A stretch of DNA of 34,830 nt from Oscillospiraceae bacterium (lineage in GTDB: Bacteria > Bacillota > Clostridia > Oscillospirales > Ruminococcaceae). The notes under the pieces were generated by a model. The model worked only from the letters and a program-made list of their open reading frames with translations. It had not been told where the DNA came from and searched no databases. The stretch covers positions 1 through 34,830 of the forward strand of contig JAGASN010000016.1 of NCBI GenBank assembly GCA_017847875.1, in the 5' to 3' direction. The position numbers were made by a program, and so were the translations under genes. This document shows positions 15,979-23,769 of this stretch, one piece after another. The number at the start of each line of letters is the position of its first letter. Within the stretch, counting starts at the first letter, position 1.

Positions 15979-16233
15979 TATCCCTCCTCCAATTGCGGTC
16001 TTTGAATTTTGCATTGTTTATACCTTCCCAGAGGAGACTCCCCTATTAGGGGAGATGTTGAGCGAAGCGAAACAGAGGGGTCTGCCGTTTGCGGCGAGCA
16101 AAAGGGGGACCATTTTCCTAAAGAAAATGGTGGATGAGGGATTAACAGGTAAACCGGAGGGCTTATCTGAACTTGTCAGGGATTATCCCTCCTCCCTCAT
16201 CGCTTCGCGATGCCACCACCTCCTCCGAGGAGG
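15979..16233. repeat. Repeat cluster between DUF559 copy 1 and mnmE
   Basis: No gene is seen in 16015-16233. It holds a repeat remnant ATCCCTCCTCC (15980-15990); a CCTTCCC-type copy (16023-16141) split by the same inner unit as at 10203 (ACTCCCC to GGCGAGCAAAAG); and an inverted CCTCCTC-type copy (16184-16233, hairpin 2 GCATCGC/GCGATGC region) that abuts the mnmE stop codon. Confidence 0.75.
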
Positions 16234-17598
16234 TTATTTTCCAACGCAGAATCTTTCGAATACCTTTTCAATAACAGCGTCGCTGGCTTTTTCGCCTGTG
16301 AGTTCATAAAGCGCGTCGAGAGAAGTTTCTATGCAGATTCCAACCGCGTCCAGCGTCATTCCGAAAGCGACCGCTTCCAGCGCTTCGTCAATGGCTTTTT
16401 TTGCTCTGCGGACACAGTCCAGCTGGCGCTCGTTTGCCATAACGGGTTCCGCCGGGTCAAGGTCCGCTGTTTTGAGCACCTTTGCAAGGGCGCTTCGGAA
16501 TTCTTCTTCCCCGTCGCCTTTTCTTGCGGAAATGGTGACCACGTTTTCAAAACCCGCCTTCACCGCGTCAACGTCCGCCTGAAGTTCAAGGTCGGATTTG
16601 TTGATAACAGCCACCGCCGGTCTGCCTTTGAGCTTTTCGATAAGTTCAAAGTCCGTTTCATCAAAAGGCCTGCTGGAATCGAAAACCGCAATTACTACGT
16701 CACAGCGGTCAATTTCGGTGTTCGCCATATCAACGCCAATGCGTTCAACAGCGTCTTCGGTGTCCCGAAGACCCGCGGTATCAAGAAGGCGAATCGGAAT
16801 ATCTCCCACGAGCACGCTTTCCTCAACAACGTCCCTGGTCGTTCCGGCAATTTCGGTAACAATGCTTCTGTCCCTTCCGGAAATAAGGTTCATAAGGGTG
16901 GATTTTCCGACGTTGGGCTTTCCGGCAATAACGGTGGTGGCGCCTTCGCGGATAATTTTTCCCGCGTCATAAGTTTCCATAAGGCGTTTGAGCACGGCTT
17001 CGGTCTCTTTGAGCACGCTTTCGAGATGTTCGTCCGAAAGTTCCTCAACGTCCTCTTCCGGATAATCGCTCCAGGCGGCAAGATGTGTTTCAAGCTCCGT
17101 AAGGCTTTCCGTAACGGAGCGGATTTTTCGATAAAGTGCGCCGTCCCTCATAACAAGGGCGGCTTTTCCGGCGCTGGCGGATTTTGAAGAGATAAGATCC
17201 ATAACCGCTTCCGCCTGGGTAAGGGTGAGTTTTCCGTTGAGCAGAGCCCTTTTTGTAAATTCGCCCGGGCCTGCAAGATTTGCGCCGCAATCCAAAGCAG
17301 CCCTGAGCACACGTTTCAAAAGCGCCGGGCTTCCGTGGCAGGAAAATTCAACGGTGTTTTCGCCGGTATAACTTTTCGGCGCAACAAAAACCGTCGCAAC
17401 CGCTTCATCAATGTCGCCTTCCCTGTCGAAAACCCTTCCGTAGGCGCAGGAATATCCCCCAAGGGTGGAAAGTTCCTTTCCGCCTTTAAAAGGGCGGAAC
17501 ATTTTTTCCCCAACGGAAATTGCTTCCTCTCCGGAAATTCGGATTACTCCAAGACCGGAAGCGGAAAGGGGCGTTGAAATTGCGGCAATGGTGCTCAT
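16234..17598 (-). CDS. mnmE: tRNA modification GTPase MnmE (TrmE)
   Basis: GTPase partner of MnmG in wobble-uridine modification. 454 residues, normal length. The N-terminal folate-binding domain has HGSPALLKRVL and GPGEFTKRALLNGK. The G domain is inserted in a helical domain: P-loop GKPNVGKS (226-233), EIAGTTRD, DTAGLRDT (273-280) and NKSD. It ends in FCVGK with the conserved Cys of the catalytic C-terminus (usually C-I/V-GK). AAGGAGG precedes the ATG. It lies 15 nt behind DUF559 copy 2 and is probably read from the promoter at 18078-18106. Confidence 0.98.
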   Translation of the reverse strand: MSTIAAISTPLSASGLGVIRISGEEAISVGEKMFRPFKGGKELSTLGGYSCAYGRVFDREGDIDEAVATVFVAPKSYTGENTVEFSCHGSPALLKRVLRAALDCGANLAGPGEFTKRALLNGKLTLTQAEAVMDLISSKSASAGKAALVMRDGALYRKIRSVTESLTELETHLAAWSDYPEEDVEELSDEHLESVLKETEAVLKRLMETYDAGKIIREGATTVIAGKPNVGKSTLMNLISGRDRSIVTEIAGTTRDVVEESVLVGDIPIRLLDTAGLRDTEDAVERIGVDMANTEIDRCDVVIAVFDSSRPFDETDFELIEKLKGRPAVAVINKSDLELQADVDAVKAGFENVVTISARKGDGEEEFRSALAKVLKTADLDPAEPVMANERQLDCVRRAKKAIDEALEAVAFGMTLDAVGICIETSLDALYELTGEKASDAVIEKVFERFCVGK

Positions 17599-17613
17599 TT
17601 GTTTTCCTCCTTT

Positions 17614-18009
17614 TCAAAAGCCTTCCCCTTGAGGGGAAGGTGTCTGCGAAGCAGACGGATGAGGTGTAATATTTTTCAAAATATCTTTACAAACGTTTTC
17701 AAAATCTCTGTTTATCTGAAAATTTGTATATCTCAAAACTTTTATTCCAAGCAATTCAAGTTTTTTATCTCTTATCAAATCTTTTTCTCTTGCATCATGT
17801 TCATAATGCTGTGAACCATCTATCTCAATTACAATCTTCTTCGATGGAATATAAAAATCAACTATATAATCGCAAAGAACTTTTTGCCTGTGAACAGTAA
17901 CAGAAAGTTTTTTCAAAAAGTCATACCAAAGGTGTTTTTCTTCCGTTGTCATTTCTTTTCGGAGTTTTTTTGAATTTTCAACAAGGCTTTTATTATATAA
18001 CTCATTCAT
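17614..18009 (-). CDS. DUF559 (Vsr-like PD-(D/E)XK) protein, copy 2
   Basis: 131 residues. Core RKEMTTEEKHLWYDFL (18-32), YIVDFYIPSKKIVIEIDGSQHYEHD (48-72) and FENVCKDI, clearly homologous to the other two copies. The start codon is preceded by GATGAGGTG, the inward tail of an inverted repeat (18015-18061), which serves as Shine-Dalgarno. At the 3' end residues 115-131 (TPHPSASQTPSPQGEGF) and the stop are encoded by the opposing repeat (17620-17667). Codon use is AT-rich compared with mnmE. It sits as first gene before mnmE. Confidence 0.85.
   Translation of the reverse strand: MNELYNKSLVENSKKLRKEMTTEEKHLWYDFLKKLSVTVHRQKVLCDYIVDFYIPSKKIVIEIDGSQHYEHDAREKDLIRDKKLELLGIKVLRYTNFQINRDFENVCKDILKNITPHPSASQTPSPQGEGF
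17620..17667 (+). repeat. 3' bracket of DUF559 copy 2 (CCTTCCCC type)
   Basis: CCTTCCCC/GGGGAAGG hairpin 1, GTCTGC/GCAGAC hairpin 2, tail GGATGAGGTGT. It overlaps the coding end of DUF559 copy 2. Confidence 0.88.
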
Positions 18010-18014
18010 AAAAA

Positions 18015-18061
18015 CACCTCATCAGTCACCTTCGGTGACAGCTTCTCCTCAAGGAGAAGCC
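18015..18061 (-). repeat. 5' bracket of DUF559 copy 2 (GGCTTCTCC type)
   Basis: In minus-strand sense: GGCTTCTCC/GGAGAAGC hairpin 1, GTCACC/GGTGAC hairpin 2, tail CTGATGAGGTG leading into the start codon. It is inverted relative to 17620-17667. Confidence 0.88.
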
Positions 18062-18077
18062 TATTTATCTATTGTAT

Positions 18078-18106
18078 ATTATAAAAAGAGCCGGCACTGA
18101 AATCAA
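18078..18106 (-). promoter_or_regulatory. Promoter inside the khpB terminator, for DUF559 copy 2 and mnmE
   Basis: Minus strand TTGATT (18101-18106), 17-nt spacer, TATAAT (18078-18083). The -35 spans the terminator loop and the -10 follows its U-tract. Confidence 0.65.
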
Positions 18107-18128
18107 GTGCCGGCTAAACTTTTTTTAA
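18080..18128. terminator. Terminator of the rpmH-khpB operon
   Basis: Perfect 10-bp stem AGCCGGCACT (18089-18098) with AGTGCCGGCT (18106-18115) and a 7-nt loop. There are U-tracts on both sides (CTTTTTATA on minus, CTTTTTTT on plus). Confidence 0.88.
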
Positions 18129-18137
18129 ACATTTTAA

Positions 18138-18231
18138 GGCTCCCTTGTGTAAAGGGAGCTGTCACCGAAGGTGACTGAGGGATTGTAACCCTGTCCGATT
18201 GTTAACGGGCGGATTATATCCGCCCCTACGG
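18138..18231 (+). repeat. GGCTCCCTT-type repeat plus GTAGGGG-type module
   Basis: GGCTCCCTT/AAGGGAGC, GTCACC/GGTGAC and tail CTGAGGGATTGT (18138-18186), followed by ACCCTGTCC and GGGCGGATTATATCCGCCC (18207-18225) with CCTAC. This composite order recurs at 21.4 and 34.7 kb. Confidence 0.85.
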
Positions 18232-18245
18232 CTCAAAGGTTTAAA

Positions 18246-19307
18246 TCAGTCAAGGTCGATTCTTCCGTAAAGGGAAAGGGAAGAAACGTCGTTTTTAGGC
18301 TGTTCGTTGGGAGCAACGATAACTTTCTGGCTCTCTCTGGGAGCGCGGTTACCTTTTCCGTTTCTTCTGTCGCCTTTGTTGTCGCGGAATTTTCTGTCGC
18401 CGCGGGGTTTTGCTCCTTCAATGGGGCTGATAACAACTCTTCTGTTGGGTTCGCTTCCAATGGATTTGGAAGTTGCGCCGGAAACGGTCTGAACGGTGGA
18501 ATGAACGATTCTGCGTTCATAGGGGTTCATGGGTTCAAGAGTGATGGAACGTCCGGATTTTACTGCGTTTGCCGCGGTTTTTCTTGCATAAGCGCGAAGG
18601 CTTGCTTCACGTTTGCTGCGGTAATCGTCGATATCAAGAACAACGCGGACGTAGCTTCCTTCGCTTTTGTTTGCAACAAGGGAAGCAAGGTACTGCATTG
18701 CGTCAAGGTTATCGCCTCTTCTGCCAACAACGGCGCCCATTTCGTCGCCGGAAAGCTGGAGAACGATCATTCCGTCTTTCTGGGTGTAGGTAACTTCTGC
18801 TTCCGGATAACCGAGAGCGGTAAGAACTTCCTTGATATAGTTAGCAGCGTCGGAACCTTTTCTTTCAAGAACTTCCGGAGCAAGAACTTTTACTTCCTCT
18901 TTGGGAGCTTCTTCAATTTTTGCTTCTGCGGATTTAACTTCTTTTTTAGGTTCCTGTTTTTTGGGCTGCTGGGGTTTCTGTTCTTTTTTGGGTTTTTCCT
19001 GTTTGGGTTCCTGCTTTTTGGGCTGTTCCTGAACCGGTTTTTCGGCTTTGGGTTTCTGCTCCTTGGTTTCTTTCTTTTTCTTGGGAGCTTCCGCTTTTTT
19101 CTCTTTTACGCCGAACATCTTGTTCCAATAATCTTCGTCGATAATTGCTTTTGCGGTTGCGGGAACAGTTTTAAGTCCAAAAAATTTTTTCTTCGGTCTT
19201 TCGATTATTTCAACAGTAACATATTCACGGTCAACGCCGGCCTTTTCATAGGCGGCTTCGATCGCTTCTTCCACAGTTTTGCCTGTGGCTAAAAACTCTC
19301 TTTCCAT
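18246..19307 (-). CDS. khpB: RNA-binding protein KhpB (Jag/EloR)
   Basis: Jag-N, KH and R3H protein; in other Firmicutes it pairs with KhpA and affects cell elongation and mRNA stability. 353 residues. Jag-N 1-55 has the FFGLKT motif. Residues 68-140 are a low-complexity Lys/Glu/Pro/Gln linker of about 70 residues, longer than I would expect. KH domain about 150-225 with GRRG (195-198). R3H about 230-295 (R..H in YERRIVH). A Gly/Arg/Asn-rich tail follows. It lies 20 nt behind yidC, last in the rpmH operon, before the terminator. Confidence 0.95.
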   Translation of the reverse strand: MEREFLATGKTVEEAIEAAYEKAGVDREYVTVEIIERPKKKFFGLKTVPATAKAIIDEDYWNKMFGVKEKKAEAPKKKKETKEQKPKAEKPVQEQPKKQEPKQEKPKKEQKPQQPKKQEPKKEVKSAEAKIEEAPKEEVKVLAPEVLERKGSDAANYIKEVLTALGYPEAEVTYTQKDGMIVLQLSGDEMGAVVGRRGDNLDAMQYLASLVANKSEGSYVRVVLDIDDYRSKREASLRAYARKTAANAVKSGRSITLEPMNPYERRIVHSTVQTVSGATSKSIGSEPNRRVVISPIEGAKPRGDRKFRDNKGDRRNGKGNRAPRESQKVIVAPNEQPKNDVSSLSLYGRIDLD

Positions 19308-19327
19308 TTTTTCAAAAAGCCTCCTGC

Positions 19328-20416
19328 TTATTTAAGGTCTTCGTCGGTAACTTCTTCGTAAGTTTCGCCGTATTTTTCAGCGGCGCGTTTTCTTGCTTCC
19401 GCAAGTTTTCTCTTGTTGATTTCCTTCTGGGAAGGATCGTCGTTCTGAGCGTATTTTGCGTTTCTTTCTCTCTGAAGCTCTTTAAGTCTTTCTCTTGCTT
19501 CGGCTCTCTGCTGTTTTTTTGCTTCTTTAACAGCCTCTGCCTCTGCCTCCGCCTGTTCGGCAAGCTTTTTGGGGTTAAGGAAAATGTTAAAGCAAACGCT
19601 CTGGATAAACTGGAAAACAGCTGAAAGGGTCCAATAGAAACCTGCCGCAGCGGGAACAACGAATCCGATATAAACGGACATAAGAGGCATGGTGTAGAGC
19701 ATGATGTTCATGGCTCCGCCGCCCTGGTTTCCGTTGGGGTTGGATTTCTGCATATAGAAAGTCATTCCGAGCTGGAAAATGCCGCAAAGGATCGGAATAA
19801 GAAGATACCAGTTGAATCCGCCTTCATAAGTAAGGGCAAATTTCGGAACAACGCCAAGGTCAAGACCGAAAAGGGTCATATCAAAATTGGCGATTTTTGT
19901 AATGATTTCCTGGTCAAAATCCGCAAAAAGAGCGGTTTCTTCCTGGATAATGTTAAGAAGTTTAATTTCGTTGTAATAGGAATGTGCTTCAAAAGCATGT
20001 CCTGCCGCGGAAGCAACTTCGATCATTTCGTCGATAACAGTGTTGCTGACGCGGAAAATGTGATAGATAGGTTTATAAACAACGTCGATAACACCGAAAA
20101 GAATCGGGAACTGGATAAGGGAAGGAAGACAGCCGCTCATGGGGTTATAGCCTTCTTCGGTATAAAGTTTCTGGATTTCTTCGTTATATCTTTCTTTGTT
20201 GTTGCTGTATTTTTCCTGAATTCTTTTAAGTTTCGGCTGGAAAACGGCCATTTTGGCCTGCTCTTTCTGCTGTTTTACAGAAAGAGGAAGAAGCGCAAGC
20301 TTTGTTACAAGGGTAAAAACGGTGATAGCAAGCGCATAGTTGTTTCCGGTAAGCAAATAACAGCCCAGCATTACAAAGCCGAGCGGCCAGCCGAAAATTT
20401 TCATGATAAACTGCAT
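19328..20416 (-). CDS. yidC: Membrane protein insertase YidC (SpoIIIJ/Oxa1 family)
   Basis: Inserts and folds membrane proteins with or without SecYEG. 362 residues. There is no lipobox or cleavable signal; the protein begins in the first helix. TLVTKLALLPLSVKQQKEQAKM (35-56) is the start of the conserved core: Lys39 stands where many homologs have the groove Arg. NPMSGCLPSLIQFPILFG and GFYWTLSAVFQFIQS are typical of later helices. The cytoplasmic tail (about 285-362) is long, Ala/Glu/Lys-rich and helical, likely for ribosome contact. Its ATG overlaps the yidD stop by 1 nt (TAATG). Confidence 0.97.
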   Translation of the reverse strand: MQFIMKIFGWPLGFVMLGCYLLTGNNYALAITVFTLVTKLALLPLSVKQQKEQAKMAVFQPKLKRIQEKYSNNKERYNEEIQKLYTEEGYNPMSGCLPSLIQFPILFGVIDVVYKPIYHIFRVSNTVIDEMIEVASAAGHAFEAHSYYNEIKLLNIIQEETALFADFDQEIITKIANFDMTLFGLDLGVVPKFALTYEGGFNWYLLIPILCGIFQLGMTFYMQKSNPNGNQGGGAMNIMLYTMPLMSVYIGFVVPAAAGFYWTLSAVFQFIQSVCFNIFLNPKKLAEQAEAEAEAVKEAKKQQRAEARERLKELQRERNAKYAQNDDPSQKEINKRKLAEARKRAAEKYGETYEEVTDEDLK

Positions 20417-20703
20417 TATTTACCTTCCTCCTGATTTTGGGAGAAGCGGTTTCTGTTTTTCTTTTGTTTTGAATAATAAAAAAGGTCAAATTTTTCCGGA
20501 ACGGGGTCGAACCCGCCTTCGTGAAAAGGGTGACAGCGCAAAATTCTCAGAAAGCCAAGTAACCCGCCCCTCATCGCACCGAATCGACTGATTGCAGTAT
20601 ATGCGTATGAAGAACAGGTGGGATAATACCGGCAACAAGGCCTTTTATAAGGAGAAATCGCCGTCTGATAAAAACGGATTATTAACAGAAACAGCTTTTT
20701 CAT
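20416..20703 (-). CDS. yidD: Membrane protein insertion efficiency factor YidD
   Basis: Small membrane-associated helper of YidC. 95 residues; the family mark [33 protein letters not shown] (9-41) with three Cys is complete, followed by [12 protein letters not shown]. The C-terminus is extended and basic. ATG overlaps the rnpA stop (ATGA), and its stop overlaps yidC: translational coupling on both sides. Confidence 0.96.
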   Translation of the reverse strand: MKKLFLLIIRFYQTAISPYKRPCCRYYPTCSSYAYTAISRFGAMRGGLLGFLRILRCHPFHEGGFDPVPEKFDLFYYSKQKKNRNRFSQNQEEGK

Positions 20704-21047
20704 AGTTCTTTTGTGCTCTGTAAGGCGCCCAATTTTCCTAATTGGGCGGTCAGGATGGGGGTCAGAGCGGTAGACTTGGTAAATGTTGTTTTTGTGCGCG
20801 CAACAAGGATAATGTCAAATCCCGGTTTGATCATGGGATAAACTTCCCTGAATGCGGCCCTTAAAACCCGCCGTGCTCTGTTTCTCGCAACGGCGTTTCC
20901 GATTTTTTTGCTGGTGGTTAAGCCAAGGCGAACTTTGCCAAGGCGGTTTGGGGAAGCATAACAAATAACGTGGCTGTCCGCAACGCTTTTTCCCCTTCTG
21001 TAGATTCGCAAAAAATCGTTGTTTCTTTTAATCGAAAGTGTTTTCAT
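20700..21047 (-). CDS. rnpA: Ribonuclease P protein component
   Basis: Protein subunit of RNase P that helps the RNA subunit mature tRNA 5' ends. 115 residues. [22 protein letters not shown] (47-68) is the conserved RNR helix that binds the RNA. It begins 20 nt after rpmH. No Shine-Dalgarno is evident; instead a 12-bp dyad CGGTTTTAACCG (21048-21059) touches the start codon, so translation may depend on coupling with rpmH (inference). Confidence 0.96.
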   Translation of the reverse strand: MKTLSIKRNNDFLRIYRRGKSVADSHVICYASPNRLGKVRLGLTTSKKIGNAVARNRARRVLRAAFREVYPMIKPGFDIILVARTKTTFTKSTALTPILTAQLGKLGALQSTKEL

Positions 21048-21067
21048 CGGTTAAAACCGCCGATCAA

Positions 21068-21202
21068 TTAGTAGCTGAGGTGTTTTCTGCCTTTAGCTCT
21101 TCTTGCTGCGAGAACTTTGCGGCCGTTTTTGGTTGCCATTCTTGCGCGGAAGCCGTGTACTTTCTGTCTGTGGAGTTTTTTGGGCTGATAGGTTCTTTTC
21201 AT
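21068..21202 (-). CDS. rpmH: 50S ribosomal protein L34
   Basis: 44 residues, the usual length. [17 protein letters not shown] and [27 protein letters not shown] contain the full L34 signature. AAAGGAGGG lies before the ATG (21200-21202). It is the first gene of the rpmH-rnpA-yidD-yidC-khpB operon, transcribed away from dnaA as in nearly all bacteria. Confidence 0.98.
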   Translation of the reverse strand: MKRTYQPKKLHRQKVHGFRARMATKNGRKVLAARRAKGRKHLSY

Positions 21203-21243
21203 CTCTGATTTTCCCTCCTTTCGAAATTGCCTTGCAAAATTAG

Positions 21244-21272
21244 ATTATAATGCCCTTTTTCAAAAATGTCAA
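21244..21272 (-). promoter_or_regulatory. Consensus rpmH promoter
   Basis: Minus strand TTGACA (21267-21272), exactly 17 nt, TATAAT (21244-21249). A perfect sigma-A promoter, fitting a ribosomal-protein operon. Confidence 0.92.
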
Positions 21273-21339
21273 TATTAATTTTATAATTATAATTAATATA
21301 TAAAAGAAAAAAATAACATTTTTATAAAAAAAGCCTTCT

Positions 21340-21980
21340 TTTTAAACCGTAGGGAAGGTCTTGACTGTTCCGCAAAAAAACCTTCCCAGAGGATAAGGCT
21401 CCCTTGTGTAAAGGGAGCTGTCACACCGCAGGTGTGACTGAGGGATTGTTAATCCTATACAATTAAAACCTTGCGGATAATATCCGCTAAAAAAACGGGC
21501 GGATAATATCCGCCCCTACAAATAAAAAAGCCTTTCCGGAGGGGAAGGTGGTTTTTTCGGCTTTGCCGAAAAAGACGAAAGAGGGATAATCAAGTTTCCC
21601 GAAGGGCAGCCTTCCCAGAGGGGAAGGTGTCACCGCAGGTGACGGATGAGGGATAAACCCTGTCCCATTAAAAACGGGCTCACACATAGGTTCGCCCCTA
21701 CGGTAATTTAATGTAGGGCGGGGGCTTGCTCCCGCCGTGATAAAAAATTTCTCCTCTGGTGAGGTAAAAAAAACGGGCGGATAATATCCGCCTCTACAAA
21801 TAAAAAAGCCTTCCCAGAGGGGAAGGTGTCACCGCAGGTGACGGATGAGGGATAAACCCTGTCCCAAGAATAACGGGCTCACACATAGGTTTGCCCCTAC
21901 GGTAATTTAATGTAGGGCGGGGGCTTGCTCCCGCCGTGATAAAAAATCCACCTCCATTTAGCAAGGGAGGCTTTTTAATC
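21340..21980. repeat. 640-bp repeat mosaic between rpmH and oriC
   Basis: No gene is visible. In order: GTAGGGAAGGTC module (21345); composite CCTTCCCAGAGG/GGCTCCCTT repeat (21381-21450, hairpin 2 GTCACACC/GGTGTGAC); two GGCGGATAATATCCGCC modules (21472-21488 and 21497-21520); CCTTTCC-type copy from 21528 (hairpin 2 TTTTTTCGGC/GCCGAAAAAG); then a block of about 140 bp present twice (21609-21748 and 21808-21947, 199-bp offset). The block holds a CCTTCCC-type repeat, a GGGCTCACACATAGGTTCGCCC module and GGCGGGGGCTTGCTCCCGCC. It ends with an inverted fragment at about 21949-21975. Confidence 0.8.
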
Positions 21981-22008
21981 TTATGACATCATAAAAACAA
22001 AACCGCCT

Positions 22009-22073
22009 TTTTCCACAATTCCTTTATAAATAATAATACATTTATAAATATATCGCCAAAAATATGTGGAAAA
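22009..22073. other. oriC: oriC, left part: DnaA boxes upstream of dnaA
   Basis: TTTTCCACA on plus (22009-22017) and TGTGGAAAA, the same box on minus (22065-22073), flank an AT-rich stretch. With the dnaA-dnaN boxes this forms the bipartite origin seen in Bacillus and many clostridia. The second box lies just upstream of the dnaA promoter, so it may also serve autorepression. Confidence 0.8.
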
Positions 22074-22095
22074 CCTTTTCTTTTAAAAACTTTTG

Positions 22096-22104
22096 TGCTA
22101 TAAT
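22096..22104 (+). promoter_or_regulatory. dnaA promoter (extended -10)
   Basis: TGC-TATAAT, an extended -10 (22096-22104) with a poor -35 (TTTTCT, 22076-22081, 17-nt spacer). It gives a leader of about 70 nt. Confidence 0.65.
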
Positions 22105-22183
22105 TTATCCTGTCATAATTTATATTTTTCTTTTCTTCCTATATAAAAAAAGACAAAAATCTGAACGAACGGAGGAAAAAACA

Positions 22184-23512
22184 ATGAATACCTTCGATGA
22201 AATTTTTGATCTTGTAAAAGATTTTTGCAAGACCCAGATGACCGACGTTGCCTATAATCTTTGGATAAAGGATATCGAACCGGTCAAGTTAACCGTTGAA
22301 AAAGTTGAACTAAGCGTAAGTTCCGAATTTAAGCAGAATATTGTTTCCGAAAAATACCGTGACCTTCTTGCAACCGGTTTTGAAAACGTTCTCGGTTTCC
22401 CTGTTGAAGTTGTGATCCTTATCGACACCCATAACCCAAAAAGACAGGAAAAATTTCCGCCCGTTCCGGAACCTCCGGTAATTCTCGAACCCGGCGAATA
22501 TGTTTATACCTTCGATACCTTTATCGTAGGTTCTTCCAACAAATTTGCCCACGCCGCGGCAATGGCAGTTGCCACCCACGATATAAGAAACTATAACCCG
22601 CTCTTTATCCACGGCGATTCCGGTCTCGGAAAAACCCACCTTCTCTTCGCGATTATGAACGAAGTCAAAAGAAGAAAACCCGAAGCCCTCGTAAAATACG
22701 TTAAAGGCGAAGAATTCACAAACGAACTTATCGCCGCTATCCGAAGCCAGACCACTCCGGAATTCCGCGAAAAATACCGCAAGGTGGATTACCTCCTTGT
22801 TGACGATATCCAGTTCATCGCCGGAAGAGATTCCACCCAGGAAGAATTTTTCCACACCTTCAACGCTCTTTATGAAGCCGGAAAACAAATTGTCCTTGTT
22901 TCCGACAGACCGCCTAAAGAAATAAAAACCCTTGAGGACCGCCTTCGCAACCGTTTTGAAATGGGCCTTATGGCGGATATCCAGCCGGCGGATTTTGAAA
23001 CAAGAATCGCAATAGTCCAGCGCAAAGCGGACCTTCTCCGAATGGATATGCCTAACGAAGTTGCGGAATATATCGCAAATAACCTCAAAAGCAACATCCG
23101 CCAGCTTGAAGGCGCAGTAAAGAACATAAAAGCAAACTCCCTTATCTATGAAAACAAACCAATAACAATAATGATGGCCCAGACCGCTATCCGCGATATC
23201 CTCAACGATAACCAGCCCATTCCCGTCACCATAAGCAAAATCATCAGCGAAGTGGGAAGAACCTTCAATATCTCCGAACAGGATATCAAGAGCAACAAAC
23301 GCGCCGCCAACATAAGCCGCGCACGCCAGGTTGCAATGTATGTCATCAAGGATATAACCCAGATGAGCATGGCGGCAATCGGCGAAGAATTCGGCGGAAG
23401 GGACCATTCCACAGTTGTTTACGCCATAAACCAGACCGAAAAAATGATGAAAACCGATTCCCACCTCCGTGAGATAATCGAAGATATCACAAAAAACGTA
23501 AAAGATATGTAA
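22184..23512 (+). CDS. dnaA: Chromosomal replication initiator DnaA
   Basis: AAA+ initiator that binds DnaA boxes and opens oriC. ATG at 22184 is chosen for CGGAGG upstream and because MNTFDEIFDLVKDFCK is the true domain I; 40 in-frame upstream codons overlap the promoter. 442 residues. Domain I 1-80, short Pro-rich linker 84-103, AAA+ domain with GDSGLGKT (144-151) and LLVDDIQFI, and domain IV with GGRDHSTVVYAI, which reads the box. Boxes flank the gene on both sides. First gene of the rightward set. Confidence 0.98.
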   Translation: MNTFDEIFDLVKDFCKTQMTDVAYNLWIKDIEPVKLTVEKVELSVSSEFKQNIVSEKYRDLLATGFENVLGFPVEVVILIDTHNPKRQEKFPPVPEPPVILEPGEYVYTFDTFIVGSSNKFAHAAAMAVATHDIRNYNPLFIHGDSGLGKTHLLFAIMNEVKRRKPEALVKYVKGEEFTNELIAAIRSQTTPEFREKYRKVDYLLVDDIQFIAGRDSTQEEFFHTFNALYEAGKQIVLVSDRPPKEIKTLEDRLRNRFEMGLMADIQPADFETRIAIVQRKADLLRMDMPNEVAEYIANNLKSNIRQLEGAVKNIKANSLIYENKPITIMMAQTAIRDILNDNQPIPVTISKIISEVGRTFNISEQDIKSNKRAANISRARQVAMYVIKDITQMSMAAIGEEFGGRDHSTVVYAINQTEKMMKTDSHLREIIEDITKNVKDM

Positions 23513-23769
23513 ACATTTCCACATGTTGAAAACTTTTGAAACATTGTTAATTTAACAGAGTTTTCACATTATAACTTTATTTTTTCAACATGCCGAAAAA
23601 CAGCAAATCAACATTCAACTTTTCAAGATTTTTTCCATAAAGCCAATCTTAAAACCAAAAAACAAAAATTGGCTTAACAAAAGAAAAAACAAAGCTTTTC
23701 CACATTTTCAACATCCCCTACTATTATTACTGAATAATACTATTCTTTCTTTCTGAAGGAGGAAATTTT
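23513..23769. other. oriC: oriC, right part: DnaA-box cluster between dnaA and dnaN
   Basis: The 257-bp AT-rich gap holds ATTTCCACA (23515-23523), TTTTCAACA on minus (23524-23532), TTTTCAACA (23582-23590), TTTTCCATA (23631-23639), TTTTCCACA (23696-23704) and TTTTCAACA (23705-23713). The variant TTTTCAACA occurs three times. No dnaN promoter is convincing. Confidence 0.85.
23696..23748 (+). other. Candidate unwinding element with DnaA-trios
   Basis: Two abutting DnaA boxes (23696-23713), then the only GC-rich bases nearby (TCCCC, 23714-23718), then TAC-TAT-TAT-TAC (23719-23730) and GAATAATACTATTC. This is the box, GC-spacer, DnaA-trio order described for the Bacillus subtilis basal unwinding system. 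Confidence 0.75.

Noticed and set aside
22064..22183. A 40-residue N-terminal extension of dnaA
   Set aside because: The extension covers the promoter and leader, encodes an unrelated hydrophobic stretch, and lacks a ribosome-binding site. The ATG at 22184 has CGGAGG and begins canonical domain I.
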